Shown one piece after another: positions 51,763 to 63,352 of a DNA stretch of 64,000 nt. The notes under the pieces are model-generated. The model ran no database searches. It was not told the DNA's origin and saw only the letters and a program-made list of their open reading frames with translations. The stretch is from Patagioenas fasciata (taxonomy: Eukaryota > Chordata > Aves > Columbiformes > Columbidae): NCBI RefSeq assembly GCF_037038585.1, contig NC_092520.1, forward strand, positions 194,067,604 to 194,131,603, written 5' to 3'. A program made the translations under genes and the position numbers. Position 1 is the stretch's first letter. Every line of letters begins with the position of its first letter.

Positions 51763-54700
51763 CATAACAGAAGAAAAGCCTAGTACCTCATTTAAAGCCT
51801 TTTGTAACACACTAAGTTCAACTGGATTGTGATTTATTCAGAAAATCTGCATAACACCTGCTAAACAATTATGTCTTGCCTTTTATGGTACTGAAACTGT
51901 AATTTGTAATTTAATTTCTCAGAAGTGATGTAAAGATCAGAACACTCCCATATGAGGACCAACAAATCATTTACATGAATAGCAAATGCATTAACCTAAA
52001 TAATGACTTTGTCCATGGCACTAAACCAACATAATTAACTAAATAACTTTATCTTCACCCACAGGCAAAATTCAGTATGCAATATATTATACTACAGACA
52101 TAATGATTTTTAAAGTAGTTAATTATAATATTTTAAATAAATAACACACACTTTCTCAATCTTGTGTTGTGGAGCTGAACTCTGCTCTTGTGTGTGCTCC
52201 AGGCTTCCTGGGATGGCGAGGTGCCTTCTGCACAGCCCAGAGCAGGATGGCAACGCTGCTCAGCCCAGCAGCTCTTGCTGCACTTGCACTGGACTGAACA
52301 GTTGCTATTGACTAGCTTTAAGCTATGCTTGATCCCACGCACATCACCCAAAGGTAGATGAGAGAGTACACAGGTTTTTATCTTCTCTGTGCACTAATCA
52401 TGCAGACTCATTCAATCCAGAGCAAAAAGTTTTGTGAGAAGCCACTGCTTTTTGATTGCTACACTTTTATGTCTCTAGTGCACACAGCACTGTTCCAACA
52501 GCTTTACCAACACTGATTAAATAAAATGGGATAGAGTCCAGAAAATGGGATTGTTCTCAGTTTATGGGCATGATGGTAGCTTTCCATGGGTCGCACTAGA
52601 TATCATTAACAGAATTCAGAATGATAAGCATCAGTTTTTATTTCCTATTCTCATGCAGTAACTGATGCATACAAGGGCCCAAAGCAAGGCTGAGAAGCTA
52701 CTATGATATTCACAGCCAAGGAGGTTGCAGGAGCCTTATTCCATTTTGTCAGCAAAGTTTGCACTTTCATACATATTATTTAAATTGCACACAAGGAGCA
52801 GTATCCAAAGGAAGCAAACAGATTTTTTTAAAGATCAATGGCAGTGTATGGGTGAAACATAATACAAACTGCAGAACCAGTAATAAGTGTGTACCCAGCT
52901 GGACTATTGTCATTACCATTGTCAGTGTCTCTGTGTATGGGAATATAGCGGAAGATTTGGCAAGGAGATTAGTTAAATGTAAATATGCTCAAGTGACTTG
53001 CACCTGTCTGTAGAAAAAGCACATACATCACACTAATTGTTTTACTGACCTTGTGTGCCTGATGAGTTGAACCTCTGTGTTAGATAACACAGGCCTGTGA
53101 GAAATTCTGGGCACCTTATCACTATGTCTGAGATTCCTCCTTTGTTGTGAGAAGGAGTGTGAGGCTGTGCCTGCCTGAAGCCTTGAAATACAGGCAAGCT
53201 CAGCAGGCCCAGTGATCTTCCAGCAGGGCTGAACTGACCAGCGCCTGCATTCCCGCTTGTGTCACCTCTGCCTGGGAGCTTAGGTGCGACTTTGGAGATC
53301 CCCCAGTAGAGAGGTAACTAAAATCTGCAATGCACTCGTGGCCTCTGGCTCTTCTTGTGACGTGCCTGTGTATGTGTACACACTCTGGACAAGCTTGACG
53401 TAGTAAAGGAGTCTGACTACACACTGTTTTGGTAACAGAGTAACACCTGATTCATGTCACATTAAAATTAATAGTAGTTTTGTTCTTGAACTTTAGAAGC
53501 AGAACTGAATCCACTAATCCTGAGCTCTTCAACTCCACTCCAAAGCCAAAACTATTTAGTTTCATCAGATCCTCACAATGTTTTATACAATCTCCTGTAT
53601 CTTCACTTTTTTTTCCTTCTCATTTTTCTAACTGCAGACCATATGAACAAACACATGACAGGAAAGTGGTGTCCCACATTTTTCCAAAGACACAGGGGTG
53701 TTTTCTGAGTTGCCTTGTAAGCTTTGTCCTGGCAGGACACAATAGGTCCTATATCTCACTGGGTCAAAGGAGCATATATGATCTGTCAGCAGTCACAAAG
53801 GATACTACTTTGGGTCCTTCTGAAAAACCAAATTTGGAACACAACCATCAGCCTAGAGAATAGTCTTTCACAGCCATAAACTCAAATGCAGGAATTCAGT
53901 AGATCCCCTCTCTTCCACATACTTGTGTGGACCACAGCTCACACTTGCAGAGGGACATCCACTGTATTAATCTGAGTGTCTTAGACTTGAGGCTTCGTCC
54001 ACAATCTGCAGTCTCAGAGGATTTGTTCATATAGAACAAATTACTGCTGTCTGCACAAGCAGTGAGTCAAAGGACTTTTGCTGGGAAGCTCGCACCATGT
54101 AAAGGAACACATGTGAAGGGGCACAACCTTTCCTGTAACCAAGGTTATCTTTAGGCCTGCTGAGGTTCAAACCTGTACATCTCAAACAGTATGAAGGTAC
54201 ACATATAAGTATGCACTCTTGTGAGCTTCTGTAGGATTGTCTTTTTATTAGTTTGCTTCTCTTCAAACCAAACTGAGGAATGGATGCCCAAATGTTTGCA
54301 TTCTACAGAGGATCACCAAAGGTGACCTTGAATCCTGCCTTTCAGTCACAATGAAGAGATGCCCTGAAACATGGTCTCTCTGAGATACCTTCAGATGACC
54401 AGACAAAAAATGAGGCTCTTCTCATTAACTGGGACTGTCTTGCTCTACATAACGGTATTTTTCAAAAACTAAGTTAGTTTGAAAAAGTTTTAACTATACT
54501 TCAGAAATATCTCAAGACTCCATTTGCAAGCAGTTATTATTCTAGGTAATTTAACTTTACCTCATAAAAATCCCAAGTATTATGGGTACGCCAGTGCTGG
54601 AAGTCAATCCCAAAGCAGTGTGCAAAGCAAGAGCCTGATTCTGGTATGTTTAGACTGACTAAACACAGCCAGTTCCCACCAGCCTCACAAGCTACAGACC

Positions 54701-55538
54701 GCTAGGTCAGTCCTGTATATTAAAGTGCTAATAATTTCACGTGGATCTTCAGTGTGGAGCTTCAAGGGACCTTAAAAGCGGGCATGCACTGGCAGCTACA
54801 CTCATCAAGCCTATACTTCAGAAAGTAAAACAATGGTTGCATATGCGCTAATGGCCTGAAAGGTGTCCTAACAGTTTACTGAGTCAGTAATTTTCAAGGC
54901 TCATTAACATTTGACCTTCTTAGACTGGAAGGACACTGCCCTGCTGGTGATGGGCAACCAACCCAGGCTTTTAAAACTGTTACTGGTTGTATACGTAGGC
55001 CCTTCACTGAAACTCATACCAGTGATTTCCACTATCACAATATGGCAAAGCACAGTGTGTGTGTCCCCATACATTGTCTCAGTCTCCATGAAGGCATCTG
55101 CCTCTCCCTAGCTGTAGACACCTGAATTAACATCAGGACAAACGCCTGGAAGTCAGTCAGGGTCCAGCTCAGGACCTGTCCAGGATGCACCTCAAGGAGC
55201 ATAAAGCCGCACCCTGTGTCGCCCACGGTACCTCTCAGCTGCTGCGGGGCAGCGCGGCCTTCCCCGCGCCACCGCTGCCTGCCGGCCAGCGCCCCGGGGC
55301 TGCGCGTCGAGCGGGGGCAGCAGAGTCCCCGCCCCACCGCCGGGAAAGGCGCTTCCCCGCCCGCCAGGCGAGCGGCAGCGGCCGCCCCTCAGCGCTGGTG
55401 GCCGTTGGGGAGCGGCCGCTGCGCGACGCGGCTGCCCCCGCCCGCCCAGGCGGGAAGGTGAGGGGCGGTGGCCGCCCCGTCAGCGCCAGCGGCCCCGCCC
55501 GCCCGCCCCGCCCGCTGCGGGCATCCCGCCGCCCTTAC

Positions 55539-55764
55539 CAGCGAAGTTCTTGGTGAAGACGAGGGTGACGAGGAGGATGGGGATGAGGACAGTGCCGATG
55601 GTGACCACGCGGTCGAAGGGCAGCTCCAGCTTCAGCTGGAGGAGCAGAGCCGCCAGCGCGCCCGCCTTGTCATCCTGCTGCCCCGGCAGGATGAGCTCCT
55701 TCAGCTTCTCGCCCGCCAGCAGCGCGGTGGCCATGTCGGGGTGGTTATCGATGATGTGTTGCAT
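55539..55764 (-). CDS. PANX2: Pannexin-2, coding exon 1 (N-terminus, TM1)
   Basis: Exon 1 encodes 75 codons plus one base, ending at a GTAAGG donor (55538 downward). The N-terminal 75 residues contain MATALLAGEK, LILPGQQDDKAG and PFDRVVTIGTVLIPILLVTL, then FTKNFA. They line up residue for residue with human PANX2, including the 10 residues before the internal Met11. The first membrane segment is at about residues 53-73. Joined to exons 2 and 3 the protein is 679 residues, against 677 in human as I recall. The first ATG has a weak context (C at -3, C at +4), while Met11 (55732-55734) has a strong one (G at -3, G at +4). I chose the first because the human protein starts at the same place. Confidence 0.95.
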
Positions 55765-56828
55765 AAGCGGCGGCGGCGGGCGGCCTCACGCCGCCGGGCC
55801 TCCCCGGGGACGGGCGGCGCGCTGCGGCGGGCTGGCTGCGGGCGGCGCCCGCCGGGCCTGCGGGGACAACACCGACAGTGGTCACAGCGGGGCCGCGGCC
55901 GCGCTCCTCCGCCGCAGCGGCACCATGTTTGGACCGGCGGGACGCTGACCCTGCGGGCCCTGCCGCTACCCCCGGCCTCCCGCCGGGCCCTGCGCGCAGC
56001 TCCTCCGCCGACAGCCCCGCAGGGGCATCACCCGCCCGCCCCCCGCAGCCCTGGGGAAAGCGGGGCAAACGCGCCGGAATAACGATGCAGCCGGGCAACC
56101 GCAACCCCAGCGGCAGCTGTGCGGCGGCAGGCAGCCTCCCCCTCCCAGAGCCGTGCAGAGAAGTGTCACGAGAGACGGGCGACGAGAGCTGCCCGCTGAC
56201 AGCTCTGCAATTAAACGCTGCCTCCGCTTTGCAGTTCATGCGGTACAATAGCGGTGAAGCAGCCATGCAACGAGACAGAGCGGAGCTGCCTCTCTGACAG
56301 TGCTGCAGACAAGGAAGAGGGCATTTACCTGGCAACTTCGGTTCCCTCCGTTCCCAGGGGATGGTGAGCAAAACCGATGAATTGTAAATAACAGCGGGAG
56401 CCGCAAATAAACTTACACTGGACCTTTCTGCCGGAAAAAGGTCCCTGCACCTCCACACGTAATAAAATCGCTCCGCAGTCGGAGCGGGAGGCGAATGATG
56501 TGCCGATGCTTGTTATTGCAGCGGGTAGTTGGCGCTTGCATGGAAACGCCCGCCTGCACCGAGTAGCAGTAACCTGCAAAGCAATTCAAGAAGGGGCTTG
56601 CAGCAGCCGTGCGGAGGAGGCGAGAGCAGCGCCGGGACGCGCGGCCAGCGCGCAGCTGCCCGTTCAGGCTTTGGGGCGCACCGCCGGAGCCGCCGAGCCG
56701 GCAGCAGCAGCCGCAGCAGGCGGCCGGGGCGGGCACGAGACATGCGGGGCTGCCGCGTGCAACACGTTGCGGCGCCGGCCCCGGGCGGCGGCGGCCGCGT
56801 CCCTGCAGGAGCCGCCGCGTGGCGGCAG

Positions 56829-56840
56829 CGCGCATGCGCC
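56829..56840. promoter_or_regulatory. NRF1-like palindromic site
   Basis: CGCGCATGCGCC agrees at 11 of 12 positions with the NRF1 consensus YGCGCAYGCGCR. It sits in the CpG island about 1.07 kb upstream of the PANX2 start codon. Such sites are common in housekeeping and neuronal CpG-island promoters and often mark bidirectional ones. Confidence 0.45.
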
Positions 56841-57060
56841 AAGCGGCTCTGGGGGCGCGCGGGGCCGCTCGCTGAGGGGCGGGCGGGGGCCAGAGGAGGC
56901 CCCGGGGGACCGGGGGCAGCGGGGTCGCGAGGGCGCGGCAGCAGGAGGCCCGAGCTCTCCTCCACTTCTCCCCGGGCGCTCCGCAGCGCGCACACGGGAG
57001 CTCGGGCCCAGGTGCGGTGGCGCTTCCCGCAGCCCAGTGGTTTGTGAGGGTGGGTAGCGG

Positions 57061-58680
57061 CGGGGGAAGGGGCGACTCACACCCTGCTCTGAGGTTCTTG
57101 AGCCTGCGGGCATGTCAGGCTTTAGGTGCTCCTGTTGGAAACCCTTCCAGCTGGTTTGTTTTTAAAGCTCGTGTGGGGTTAGTCACGCCTGATAAAACAG
57201 CCCAAGGGTAGAGAGCTTGCCAGAACACAGAGGGCAGCTTTCAGCTTGGCTCAGGCCTCTGTCTTCACAGAGGTGACCAGACCGTGCTGTCCATCTCTGG
57301 AATGGAAAACACCCTATCACTCTGTGGGCATAAGCTGGACCACACAGCATCAGAGGAGGACATATGTGCTGCATCACAGCCAGCATCTGTAGCATTCAGA
57401 CAAAAACTCCAGGTCGTAGTTCCTCCTTCTCAAGTTGTTTATGGATTTTATATTTAGCAGTACTTAGATGAAAACCAGAGATAGGCTTAAACAAATGTCT
57501 CTGACATTTCTTTCTCTCAAACATTTTGCAGTTGTCATCTGCAACGCAGCGTGAGTAAAGCAGGGATTTTAATCTTTGCCTTGAAACTTCCCTTTCCCCA
57601 GTCACTGTGAACAATGTGATGGTCCTGCTTGTTATTTGAGTTCAATATTGAGTGCAAGCTTTAAATAATACTTCTTGGTAGGGGTCCTTCCATCCAGGGA
57701 GGGATGTAATGAGCAAGGCAAGAGGGATGTCCTGATGGCGACAGCCCTGATGGGGCTCCATTCAGCAGGCACAAAGCTGTCAGTGCTGCATGTTCCTGCA
57801 GAGCACTGAGGATGAGAAGGCAAGAGAGCCTATACGTGAAGCTGTCACCATCATTTGTGTAATTTTCCCTGCTCCTTGCCTTCAGTAGGCTCTGTGGCTC
57901 TGTTGGTGCTCTGGGAGGACTAACACGCAGTATCTACCTCACGGGCAGAGGACAGGGAGAAAAGGTACCAACTTCTCACCCCCTTCTCCTGTTACAGTGG
58001 GCAGTTGTGATGCAGCGCAGCAGAGAGTTTGTGGTCACCAGCTGATCCCAGGCAGGAGAGCCTGCAGGGCAAGGGAGGAGGCAGAGCAGTGTGGAGGCTG
58101 GTGTGGTGTACTGGGGAACAGAGCACAGCCTGTGTCATTCCCACATGCAAGGAGAGGGGGGATGGTTGCTTGTTTAGGCCTCAGGCCTCCTGACAAACTC
58201 CCCAAATCCCTGTGGAGGTCCTGCACAACAGCTTTTACTGCCTGCAGTGAGGGATGGATGCACTGGGTTCTCTTGCCATAGCTGTATTTGGGCTATACAT
58301 GTATTTTATCAGCGCCTGACATACAGACTTTCCATTCTAACAACAAACAACTGGAACTCCTTATGCCAGAGGGATGATATTAAGCAAGGTGGACTGAGAG
58401 ACTGAGGCAGTACAGCTAATCTGCAAAACTTTTGCTCAGACTCTCAACACCCTGATCGTTTCACCGTGCTTTTCTCTGCCGTTGAGAATCTTGACCTGCT
58501 CATTGAGAATCTTGCTGAAAGACCATTTTCCTAATCCTCACTGTCATGTCCTTTTTGAAGCTGATTTTGCTTGTTCAGTTAACTTAATTCAAAACAAACT
58601 ACTTGCTTTTTGCTTTTAGAGTCTTCTATGGTTTTCTCCTCCTATCTTCCCCTGCCTAAGCCCTTACCACTTGTCTGCTA
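57061..58680. other. Non-coding upstream of PANX2
   Basis: Composition returns to ordinary levels after the CpG island. No exon of a neighbouring gene is recognised on either strand, and no repeat is clear. Confidence 0.55.
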
Positions 58681-58689
58681 TTTAGATGC

Positions 58690-59010
58690 TGACTCTAGGT
58701 GCTTCCTCATGTTTTCCCACGAGAAAATAATGCCAGCTTCTAGTAACCATTTCTGATGAAGCTCAGTGTAAACATCTGCAAACTTTAAGAGCATAGGAGC
58801 AGCCACAGCATCTTTTGTTAAGGAATTCCACAGGTTTACAACCTGTTGTATCAAATCCACCTTGTTCTGTTTGTTTCAAACATAGTTTAATTTGATAGGC
58901 CCTAGTTATGGGAAGGTATTTGGATCAATACCTATCTTTTCCATGATACATATGCTTTTGTAAATATGTATTCTGTCTTCTCCTTAAATTATATCTAGTT
59001 CCACATTTAA
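58690..59010 (-). mobile_element. Old CR1-type LINE remnant
   Basis: On the - strand it reads TTGTAAACCTGTGGAATTCC, TTAACAAAAGATGCTGTGGC and GCTCCTATGCTC, following the older CR1 phrase 'aaacctgtggaattcattgccacaggatgttgtgg'. The part upstream on the same strand (CTAGGGCCTATCAAATTAAA and neighbours) fits too but is more worn. It is clearly older than the other CR1 copies here. Confidence 0.55.
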
Positions 59011-59019
59011 TATGCAAGG

Positions 59020-60720
59020 AGTCCTGCTGGCACAGAAAAATAACCATAAATCAGACACTCAATTTTTAAAATAACTATGGCATCCATGAATAATTTAAAT
59101 TTATCTTTTGAAGGTTACTTCATTATGATACCATTATTCAGTTTAATCATATTGATTTTGTAATCTTACTTGGCAAAATTATGTCTGTATAGCAAGCTGA
59201 AGAGACAGTAAAGACAGAACAGTGCTGTCAAACTAAAATGTGGGCAAACAGAAACCTGTAGTATGGCCTTGGCACATGGAAAATTACTGTCATAATTTAT
59301 AGATGAACACCATAGCCAAGTTTCTCAACAATAACATACTGGGATGTTAATCTAGACAATAATCAGGCTGTGATAATAATCCTGTGCTCATAAATATTTC
59401 ACAGCTTGCTGGTAGGGTCAGAAATTGATTTACAGATCAAAGTGGAAAGTCATGTGAATGAATTCTAATTAATACTAACAAAAGATCAAAATAGGAGTAT
59501 TATTTTTAGACAGTGTGAATAAATAATTTTATATATAATATATTGATTCTTGAAGGTCAAGTGTGGCTTTTAAAAATATTGTTTTCTGAACATCTGAAAT
59601 GTAAAAATAAATGAGTAAAAGTGAGAAAATTATTGCAAATTCTGGTAGGAAGACCCATAGCCTTATAATTTGCCTTATAAGCAGAGGGCACAGTACCTCT
59701 AGACGCAGGGTGAGATTTATCTATTCAAACATAAAGGCATCTGAGCTGGATATTGCAGAGCACTATTCCTGCATTGTGTAGGAGGAGAAATAATGAAATG
59801 TAATGGTGCAGTTCATGTGACCAAATGCAGATGTCTTCTTCAAAATGAGATGAATCATTGCCACATTATAGGTGTCCGGAGTTTACACATGAATCCCACT
59901 CGCTGTCTTTTCTATTACAGCTTGTCCCAGCTTAGCCATTTCCCCAAGGGCAACTCTCTGCTGTCCTTGTCCTTTGTCAGTTCCCAGTCACTTGGGAGTT
60001 GCTACCTTTTAATCTGGTGGTTTTAACATCAGTCATGCTACTGTGAATCCTCATGCAATCCCCCAGGATATCTTTATGGAAAGGATGCAGCTTCCCTGAT
60101 AACATTGGTGAGGAGCAGAAGGACTGGGAAGCAGCTGGGGGGCATTTCTTGCCTTCAGCTGAGGCTGTGATGCCTGCAGCCTTTACCCCACCAGTCCACC
60201 CAGAGGACCCTACTGCCCGCTGAGCAGTGGCAGCAGGGCAGTGTGACCCTCAGTGCAGACCAGCTACTCCCGTGGCTGCACAGGTGCTCTCGCTGGGCTG
60301 GCTTTGCAGTCAGTGTGGCCACAGCTCTGCAGGCACTGCAGTCTGCCTGTGTGAGCAGCAGTCATTACTTTGGTGAGAACATCGTGCCTTTGCAGGTGCA
60401 CTCAGCAAGACGAGGCTGCATAGGGTTGGCAATGGGAACTGGCAGATGGCAGCGGGCTGTGACAGTGGGTCTTAGCATTGAGGTGAGGGTTTTGGCAGTA
60501 AAGTGAAGTGAGATGCCAGATGATAGTGAAAAGTGGCAACTGGCAATGCAGCCTGGCTGTGGTTGCTGGTACCAAGATGTGGCTTTGGCAGTAAGAGGAG
60601 GCTCTGTGCTCCCTGTCAAGGAAAAGTGACTCTTAACAGAAAGATGTGATACTGTTGGTGACATTGGTGAAGTGTTGTTTGCAGCAATGCACATCTTCTT
60701 GCTAATGGAACTCTTCTGGG
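59020..60720. other. Non-coding; degenerate TGGCA-rich patch
   Basis: The first part is AT-rich and featureless. From about 60420 to 60600 the + strand repeats words such as TGGCAATGG, TGGCAGATGGCAG, TGGCAGTAAAGTG, TGGCAACTGGCAATG and TGGCAGTAAGAGG at irregular spacing. This suggests a decayed minisatellite. No protein is recognised. Confidence 0.35.
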
Positions 60721-60727
60721 ATGGTTT

Positions 60728-61125
60728 AGAATATAATAGACTATTTCGATTGGAAGGGACCTACAATGTTCATCCAGTCCAACTGCCTGATCAAACCAGG
60801 GCTGACCAAAAGTTAAAGCGTGTTATTAAGGGCATTGTCCAAATGCCTCTTCAACAGTGTGAGGCTTGGGGCATTGACCCCCTCTCTAGGAAGCCTGTTC
60901 CAGGGTTTGACCACCTTCTTGGTAAAGAAATGCTTCCTAATGTCCAGTTTAAACATCCCCTGGCACAGTTTTGAACCATTCCGCATTTCTTGTCACTGGA
61001 TACTAGGGAGAAAAGATGAGCACCTCCTTCCCCACTTTCCCTCCTCAGGAAGCTGTAGAGAGCCATGAGGTGGTCCCTCAGCCTCCTTTTCTCCAAACTA
61101 GGCAAGCTCAAAGTCCTCAGCCTCA
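60728..61125 (-). mobile_element. CR1 LINE 3' region
   Basis: On the + strand the reverse complement of CR1 is plain: GATTGGAAGGGACCTACAAT, CATCCAGTCCAACTGCCTGA, GGGCATTGTCCAAATGCCTC, TCTAGGAAGCCTGTTCCAGG, AAGAAATGCTTCCTAATGTC, GGAAGCTGTAGAGAGCCATG and CAGCCTCCTTTTCTCCAAAC. The typical CR1 tail repeat at the 60728 side has decayed. The copy belongs to a different subfamily from the one at 61893. Confidence 0.92.
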
Positions 61126-61890
61126 GAGAAGGGTGGGATATTTTGGTTGCAGAAGTGTGGACACCTCCAGTGTGAAGCTGACCAGAGGCCCCAAGCCCCC
61201 TGGGATGCCAGACAACACCCCTGGGACAAATCACTGGCCTCTCATCAGGTCTATGTTGAAAAGATGTGGTGTGCAAGGTGGGGGTGAGAAGGGACGGGCT
61301 TCTGCCCTAATACTAAGCGGAGGAGGGAAGGTAATAGAATTGTAACGTGATAGAGCTTTCATGCAACTTACACGATTTCTTCATAGTAATATAATTGTGA
61401 ATTTCTGCTACTAGTAACAGGCAATGTAATAGAGAAATGTGTTGATTATTCAATAAACTTCATAACTGTTATCAGCTACATCTTAGGTCTCCAATCTAAA
61501 GAAGTGTCAGACACATGATATAGCAACTATAGAAACTATTTTTATGCAAAAAGCTAAAACCATTTAATTTCCCAAAGACTTCACAACTAGTCATCCACAA
61601 CAACCAAGATAATGACATGGGGAGTACTTATTTGTCCTGTGATGTGGGACTTCTTGCAGCATTGACCTAGTGATTTTATTCTAATGTCAGTATAGCATTG
61701 ATCATTGTGGAGTCAAGAGAACTTAGAGTGGTGCAGGCCAAAAGGCAAGGTGGAATCCAAACATGGATTTTTGTGGGAACTCAATACTGTGGCCGAAGAC
61801 AATGAGACACGGTGTTGAAATGCTTCAGTAGCAGAGACTGCAGCTGCACAGAGATTGCTCAAGGCAGGAAATGCACACAGGGTTAGAAAG
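61126..61890. other. Spacer between two CR1 copies
   Basis: This is about 760 bp between head-to-head CR1 copies. The first 150 bp is GC-richer and may be part of an adjoining repeat I cannot name. The rest is AT-rich and featureless. Confidence 0.45.
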
Positions 61891-61892
61891 GC

Positions 61893-62416
61893 TGGGGTTC
61901 GAATACTGTGTTCAGTTTTGGGCCCCTCACTACAGAAAAGACATTGAGGTGCTGGAGAGAGTGCAGAGTAGGGCAATGAAGCTGGTGTGAGAGGTCTGGA
62001 GCACAAGTCTGATGAGGAGCAGCTGAGGGAAATGGGGCTGTTTAGTCTGGAGAAAAGGAGACTGGGGGGAGACCTTATCATTCTCTACAACTACCTGAAA
62101 AGAGGTTGTAGTGAGGTGGGGTTTAGTCTGTTCTCCCAAGTAACAAGTGACTTGATGAGAGGAAATGGCCTCAAGTTGTGGCAGGAGAGGTTTAGATTGG
62201 ATATTAGGAAAAAATTCTTCACGGAGATGGTTGTCAGGTGTTGGAATAGGCTGCCCAGGGCAGTGGTGGAGTCACCATCCCTGGAGATGTAATAAAGATG
62301 CATAGATTAGGTTCTTAGGGACATGGTTTAGAGGTGGACTTGGCAGTGCTTGGTTAACAGTTGGACTCAATGATCCTAAGGGTCTCTTCCAACCAAAATG
62401 ATTCTTTGATTCTATG
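61893..62416 (+). mobile_element. CR1 LINE 3' end
   Basis: In order the copy shows GTGTTCAGTTTTGGGCCCCT, CACTACAGAAAAGACATTGA, GGGGCTGTTTAGTCTGGAGA, AGATTGGATATTAGGAAAAA, TGGAATAGGCTGCCCAGGGC, GACTCAATGATCCTAAGGGT and the tail GATTCTTTGATTCTATG. It is a 5'-truncated, non-coding CR1 of the subfamily ending 'ggactcgatgatcttaaggg'. Confidence 0.93.
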
Positions 62417-63235
62417 TCAGTGTGTGGGACCTAGAGATGAAATTGTCAGTGTGAAACTGGAGACATTTAGACAGAGCCCACTGAAGTACAGAAACTATAC
62501 TAAGAGAAAAAGTAAACATTTATTTGAATGTAATTTTGGCAGTTTATATTACTTCAGAAGAGACTTAAAACATAAATACAATGTGTATTGAATTGATGGT
62601 GTCTTTATACTTGTAATTTTCTATTGCCAGAGGACAGCCTGTTTCTTGTCTTAGGCTGTTGCTTCAAAATTTCAGATTCTGACTAAAGAAAGAAAACCAC
62701 ATGCTTAACTGCTTTGCTCAGTACAGATTGCAATCAGCAACATTATTTTGAATTCCACTCTGAAGTTTGCAAAGTAAAGGCTTCATCCTGCCAGGCGGTG
62801 GTATTAAGTATCACATGGAAGGCCGTCATAATTCCAGTTTAGTGTAGCAAGGAGCATTTAAAGTTGAAGTAAACTTGGAAACGGATGAGAAAGTACAGAT
62901 GAGATGATTATGGCTCTTTTTTCGTTTTTTTTTTTTTTTTTTAAATTTAACCCTAAGTGAAGGGGTGAGAGCCCTGATTTCTGCTGCTAGTCCTGCTTGT
63001 TTGAGCATCACAAGCTAAAATACATAAATATCACTTGGAGTAAGGAACAAAACTCTCCAGGACTCATAAACTGCTGGGAGTCCTCATCTTGTTGTGCTCC
63101 AGACAGGTTCCCTATTGCTTGTCCCCTCTCCCTGGTCCCATTAATCTTGCACTCTGCTGCACATTGGCTGTGCTGCAGCAGGACGGACAGAGAACACAAC
63201 TGCTGTAGCCTGTTTTGTAGCATGATTAGGCATTT
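62417..63235. other. Non-coding, nothing recognised
   Basis: The sequence is AT-rich with an 18-T run at 62925-62942. No exon is recognised. Confidence 0.6.
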
Positions 63236-63239
63236 TATT

Positions 63240-63352
63240 GAGAAGTACAGATTCAAATTCTTCAGGCTTGAAAGGGCCTAAAGCTCAGATTTTTTGCTTC
63301 TCAAGGACGTGCTCTAACCCCTAGGATATCATGTCTCCTCTGCTACAGGATG
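63240..63352 (-). repeat. tRNA-derived SINE remnant
   Basis: On the - strand it reads ATCCTAGGGGTTAGAGCACG, an A-box-like tRNA word. About 55 bases further on comes GAATTTGAATCTG, a B-box-like word. This is the layout of old tRNA-derived SINEs in birds and reptiles ('gtgctctaaccactgggctat' on the other strand). It is too worn and wrongly spaced to be a tRNA gene. Confidence 0.5.

Larger units (their letters stand above)
37539..55538 (-). other. PANX2: PANX2 intron 1 (18.0 kb)
   Basis: This long phase-1 intron runs from donor CTG/GTAAGG (55539/55538) to acceptor TATACAG (37539). Much of it is AT-rich sequence without a recognisable exon. It holds a CR1 3' end at 51165-51762 and ancient repeat scraps at 40185, 43425 and 50890. 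A TG/CG microsatellite lies near 43096-43130, and poly-A/T runs lie at 46039-46051, 48715-48734 and 50210-50221. On the - strand, 48735-49288 carries three staggered hydrophobic frames that I cannot identify. No alternative coding exon of PANX2 is evident. Confidence 0.85.
55200..57060. promoter_or_regulatory. PANX2: CpG island over PANX2 exon 1
   Basis: CpG density and GC content jump at about 55200 and fall after about 57060. The island covers PANX2 exon 1 and about 1.3 kb upstream, with many GC-box-like words such as GGGGCGGG (56876-56883). It very likely contains the PANX2 promoter, but the transcription start cannot be placed. Long open frames on both strands here are artefacts of GC content. 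Confidence 0.8.

Noticed and set aside
55468-57113. Long open frames on both strands (up to 237 codons) around PANX2 exon 1
   Set aside because: They are arginine-, alanine- and proline-rich, overlap each other, and arise from CpG-rich DNA. None resembles a known protein except the PANX2 exon itself.
63240-63352. tRNA gene
   Set aside because: The box-like words are present, but the spacing and stem pairing do not fit a cloverleaf. It is better explained as a worn tRNA-derived SINE.
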